A stretch of DNA of 25,235 bases from JBBQNY01 sp038255255 (lineage in GTDB: Bacteria > Pseudomonadota > Gammaproteobacteria > Xanthomonadales > Ahniellaceae), in contig JBBSLL010000038.1 of NCBI GenBank assembly GCA_038255255.1, forward strand, positions 1 through 25,235. Direction: 5' to 3'. The notes under the pieces were generated by a model, which saw only the letters and a list, made by a program, of their open reading frames with translations, did not search any database and was not told the origin of the DNA. A program made the position numbers and the translations under genes. Below, piece after piece: positions 23,988 to 25,235 of the stretch (position 1 is the first letter of the stretch; every line of letters starts with the position of its first letter).

Positions 23988-25235
23988 TCAGAGGGTGCGC
24001 TGGATTTCGTGGCGCTCGAAGCACTCGATCTGGTCGCCGGCCTTGACGTCGTTGTAGGCCTTGACGCCGATGCCGCACTCGGTGCCAATCCGAACCTCGT
24101 CGACGTTCTCCTTGAAGCGGCGCAACGATTCGAGCTCCCCCTGGAACACCACGGTGTTGTCGCGCAGCACACGGATCGGCTTGCTGCGCTTGACGACACC
24201 TTCGATCACCATGCAACCCGCAATCGCGCCGAATTTGGACGAACGGAACACGTCGCGCACCTGCGCCGTTCCGATGATCTCCTCGCGGATCTCCACGCCG
24301 AGCAGGCCGGATGCGACCTGCTTCACCTGGTCGATCACGTCGTAGATGATCGAGAAGTAGCGAAGATCCAGGCCACCGGACTCGATGATGCGACGCGCAG
24401 ATGCGTCTGCGCGCACGTTGAAGCCGATGATGACGGCTTTCGCCGCCGCCGCCAGCGTCGCGTCCGTCTCGGTCAATCCGCCCACTCCGGACGAAATGAC
24501 GTTGATGCGGATGAGGTCGGTCGACAGCTTGGTCAGCGATTCGCGCAGCGCTTCCGACGAACCGTGCACGTCCGCCTTGATGACGATGTTGAGGGTCTGC
24601 TGGCCTTCGCCCTTGCCCATCGAGGCGATGATGTCCTCGAAACGATTGGTCGCGGCCTTGTTGTTGAGATGACTTTCGCGGCGTCCTTCCTCGCGCTGGC
24701 GTGCCACGTCCTTGGCGAGGCGCTCGTCGGCCACGACCACGAAGTCGTCGCCCGCATGCGGCACCCCTGACAGGCCGATGACGACCACCGGAATGGAGGG
24801 CGTCGCCGTCTCGACCTGCTTGCCGGTTTCGTCGAACAGCGCGCGCACGCGACCGTACTCGACGCCGCAGACCATGTAGTCGCCGCGCTTGAGCGTACCC
24901 GCCTGCACCAGCACGGTGGCCAGCGGACCGCGGCCTTTGTCGAGCGTGGACTCGATCACCACGCCCGAAGCGCGGCCTTCGACCGGTGCTCGCAGTTCCA
25001 GCACCTCGGCCTGCAGCGAAAGCGCATCGAGCAGGGCGTCGACGCCGTCACCCGTGCGTGCAGAGAGAGGAACCATCTGCACGTCGCCGCCGTATTCCTC
25101 AGCCACGACTTCGTGCGCGAGCAGGTCCTGCTTGACCCGCTCCGGGTCGGCATCGCCCTTGTCCATCTTGTTGATCGCGATGATCAGCGGCACCTTCGCC
25201 GCATGCGCGTGCTGGATGGCCTCGATGGTCTGCGG
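23988..25235 (-). CDS. infB: Translation initiation factor IF-2 (C-terminal part)
   Basis: IF-2 is the GTPase that brings initiator tRNA to the 30S subunit and promotes subunit joining. The gene enters from the right edge, and 415 residues are present. The first codons seen encode PQTIEAIQHAHAAKVPLIIA and lead into the G4 motif NKMD. G1 to G3 lie outside the window. Domain II, the linker helix (around TLNIVIKADVHGSSEAL) and the C-terminal fMet-tRNA-binding beta barrel (FRSSKFGAIAGCMV, ending IECFERHEIQRTL) are all intact. It is the first gene of the visible infB-rbfA-truB series. Confidence 0.97.
   Translation of the reverse strand, partial: PQTIEAIQHAHAAKVPLIIAINKMDKGDADPERVKQDLLAHEVVAEEYGGDVQMVPLSARTGDGVDALLDALSLQAEVLELRAPVEGRASGVVIESTLDKGRGPLATVLVQAGTLKRGDYMVCGVEYGRVRALFDETGKQVETATPSIPVVVIGLSGVPHAGDDFVVVADERLAKDVARQREEGRRESHLNNKAATNRFEDIIASMGKGEGQQTLNIVIKADVHGSSEALRESLTKLSTDLIRINVISSGVGGLTETDATLAAAAKAVIIGFNVRADASARRIIESGGLDLRYFSIIYDVIDQVKQVASGLLGVEIREEIIGTAQVRDVFRSSKFGAIAGCMVIEGVVKRSKPIRVLRDNTVVFQGELESLRRFKENVDEVRIGTECGIGVKAYNDVKAGDQIECFERHEIQRTL

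Overview
The window is GC-rich chromosomal DNA from a proteobacterium, most likely a gammaproteobacterium. The evidence is the tig-clpP-clpX-lon-hupB-ppiD order, the infB-rbfA-truB-rpsO-pnp order and a two-subunit class III (PhaE-PhaC) polyhydroxyalkanoate (PHA) synthase. A convergent pair of GTAG-headed REP-like palindromes resembles those of Xanthomonadales, so a Xanthomonadales-type bacterium is my best guess; this is inference. I see no phage, insertion sequence, CRISPR array or defence island.

Layout. (1) 1-7309, minus strand: protein folding and turnover block, transcribed tig, clpP, clpX, lon, hupB, tRNA-Val, tRNA-Asp, a strong terminator, then ppiD running off the left edge. (2) 7482-8341, minus strand: five tRNA genes, transcribed Pro-Arg-His-Lys-Leu, with a good promoter and GC-rich discriminator in front of tRNA-Pro. 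(3) 8509-9381: htpX on minus. (4) 9518-15621: gluQ and the PHA region. gluQ, a phaB-type reductase, the regulator phaR and a second phaB-type reductase lie on plus. phaE-phaC (4-base overlap) and a small membrane protein with an HExxH motif lie on minus. The two arms converge on the REP-like pair. (5) 15704-19639, minus strand: a DUF1415 protein, pssA and a large secreted delta-60-repeat protein with 14 repeats. (6) 19914-25235, minus strand: the translation and RNA-decay operon infB (partial), rbfA, truB, rpsO, pnp, with an internal promoter before rpsO and a clear terminator after pnp.

How the genes work together. Trigger factor, ClpXP, Lon, HtpX and PpiD cover cytosolic, membrane and periplasmic protein quality control. 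IF2, RbfA, TruB, S15 and PNPase cover initiation, 30S maturation, tRNA modification and RNA decay. The PHA genes supply (R)-3-hydroxybutyryl-CoA (the two reductases), polymerise it (PhaEC) and probably sense the polymer (PhaR). No beta-ketothiolase or separate phasin is in the window.

Most of the window is ordinary core genome and I did not find a clearly new system. The points most worth a second look are: two PhaB paralogues around phaR with opposite-looking cofactor signatures; a lysine/alanine-rich histone-like tail on PhaE; a small HExxH membrane protein downstream of phaC; the REP-like pair whose GTAG head overlaps a stop codon; a long hairpin over the phaB stop codon; and possible PhaR operators.
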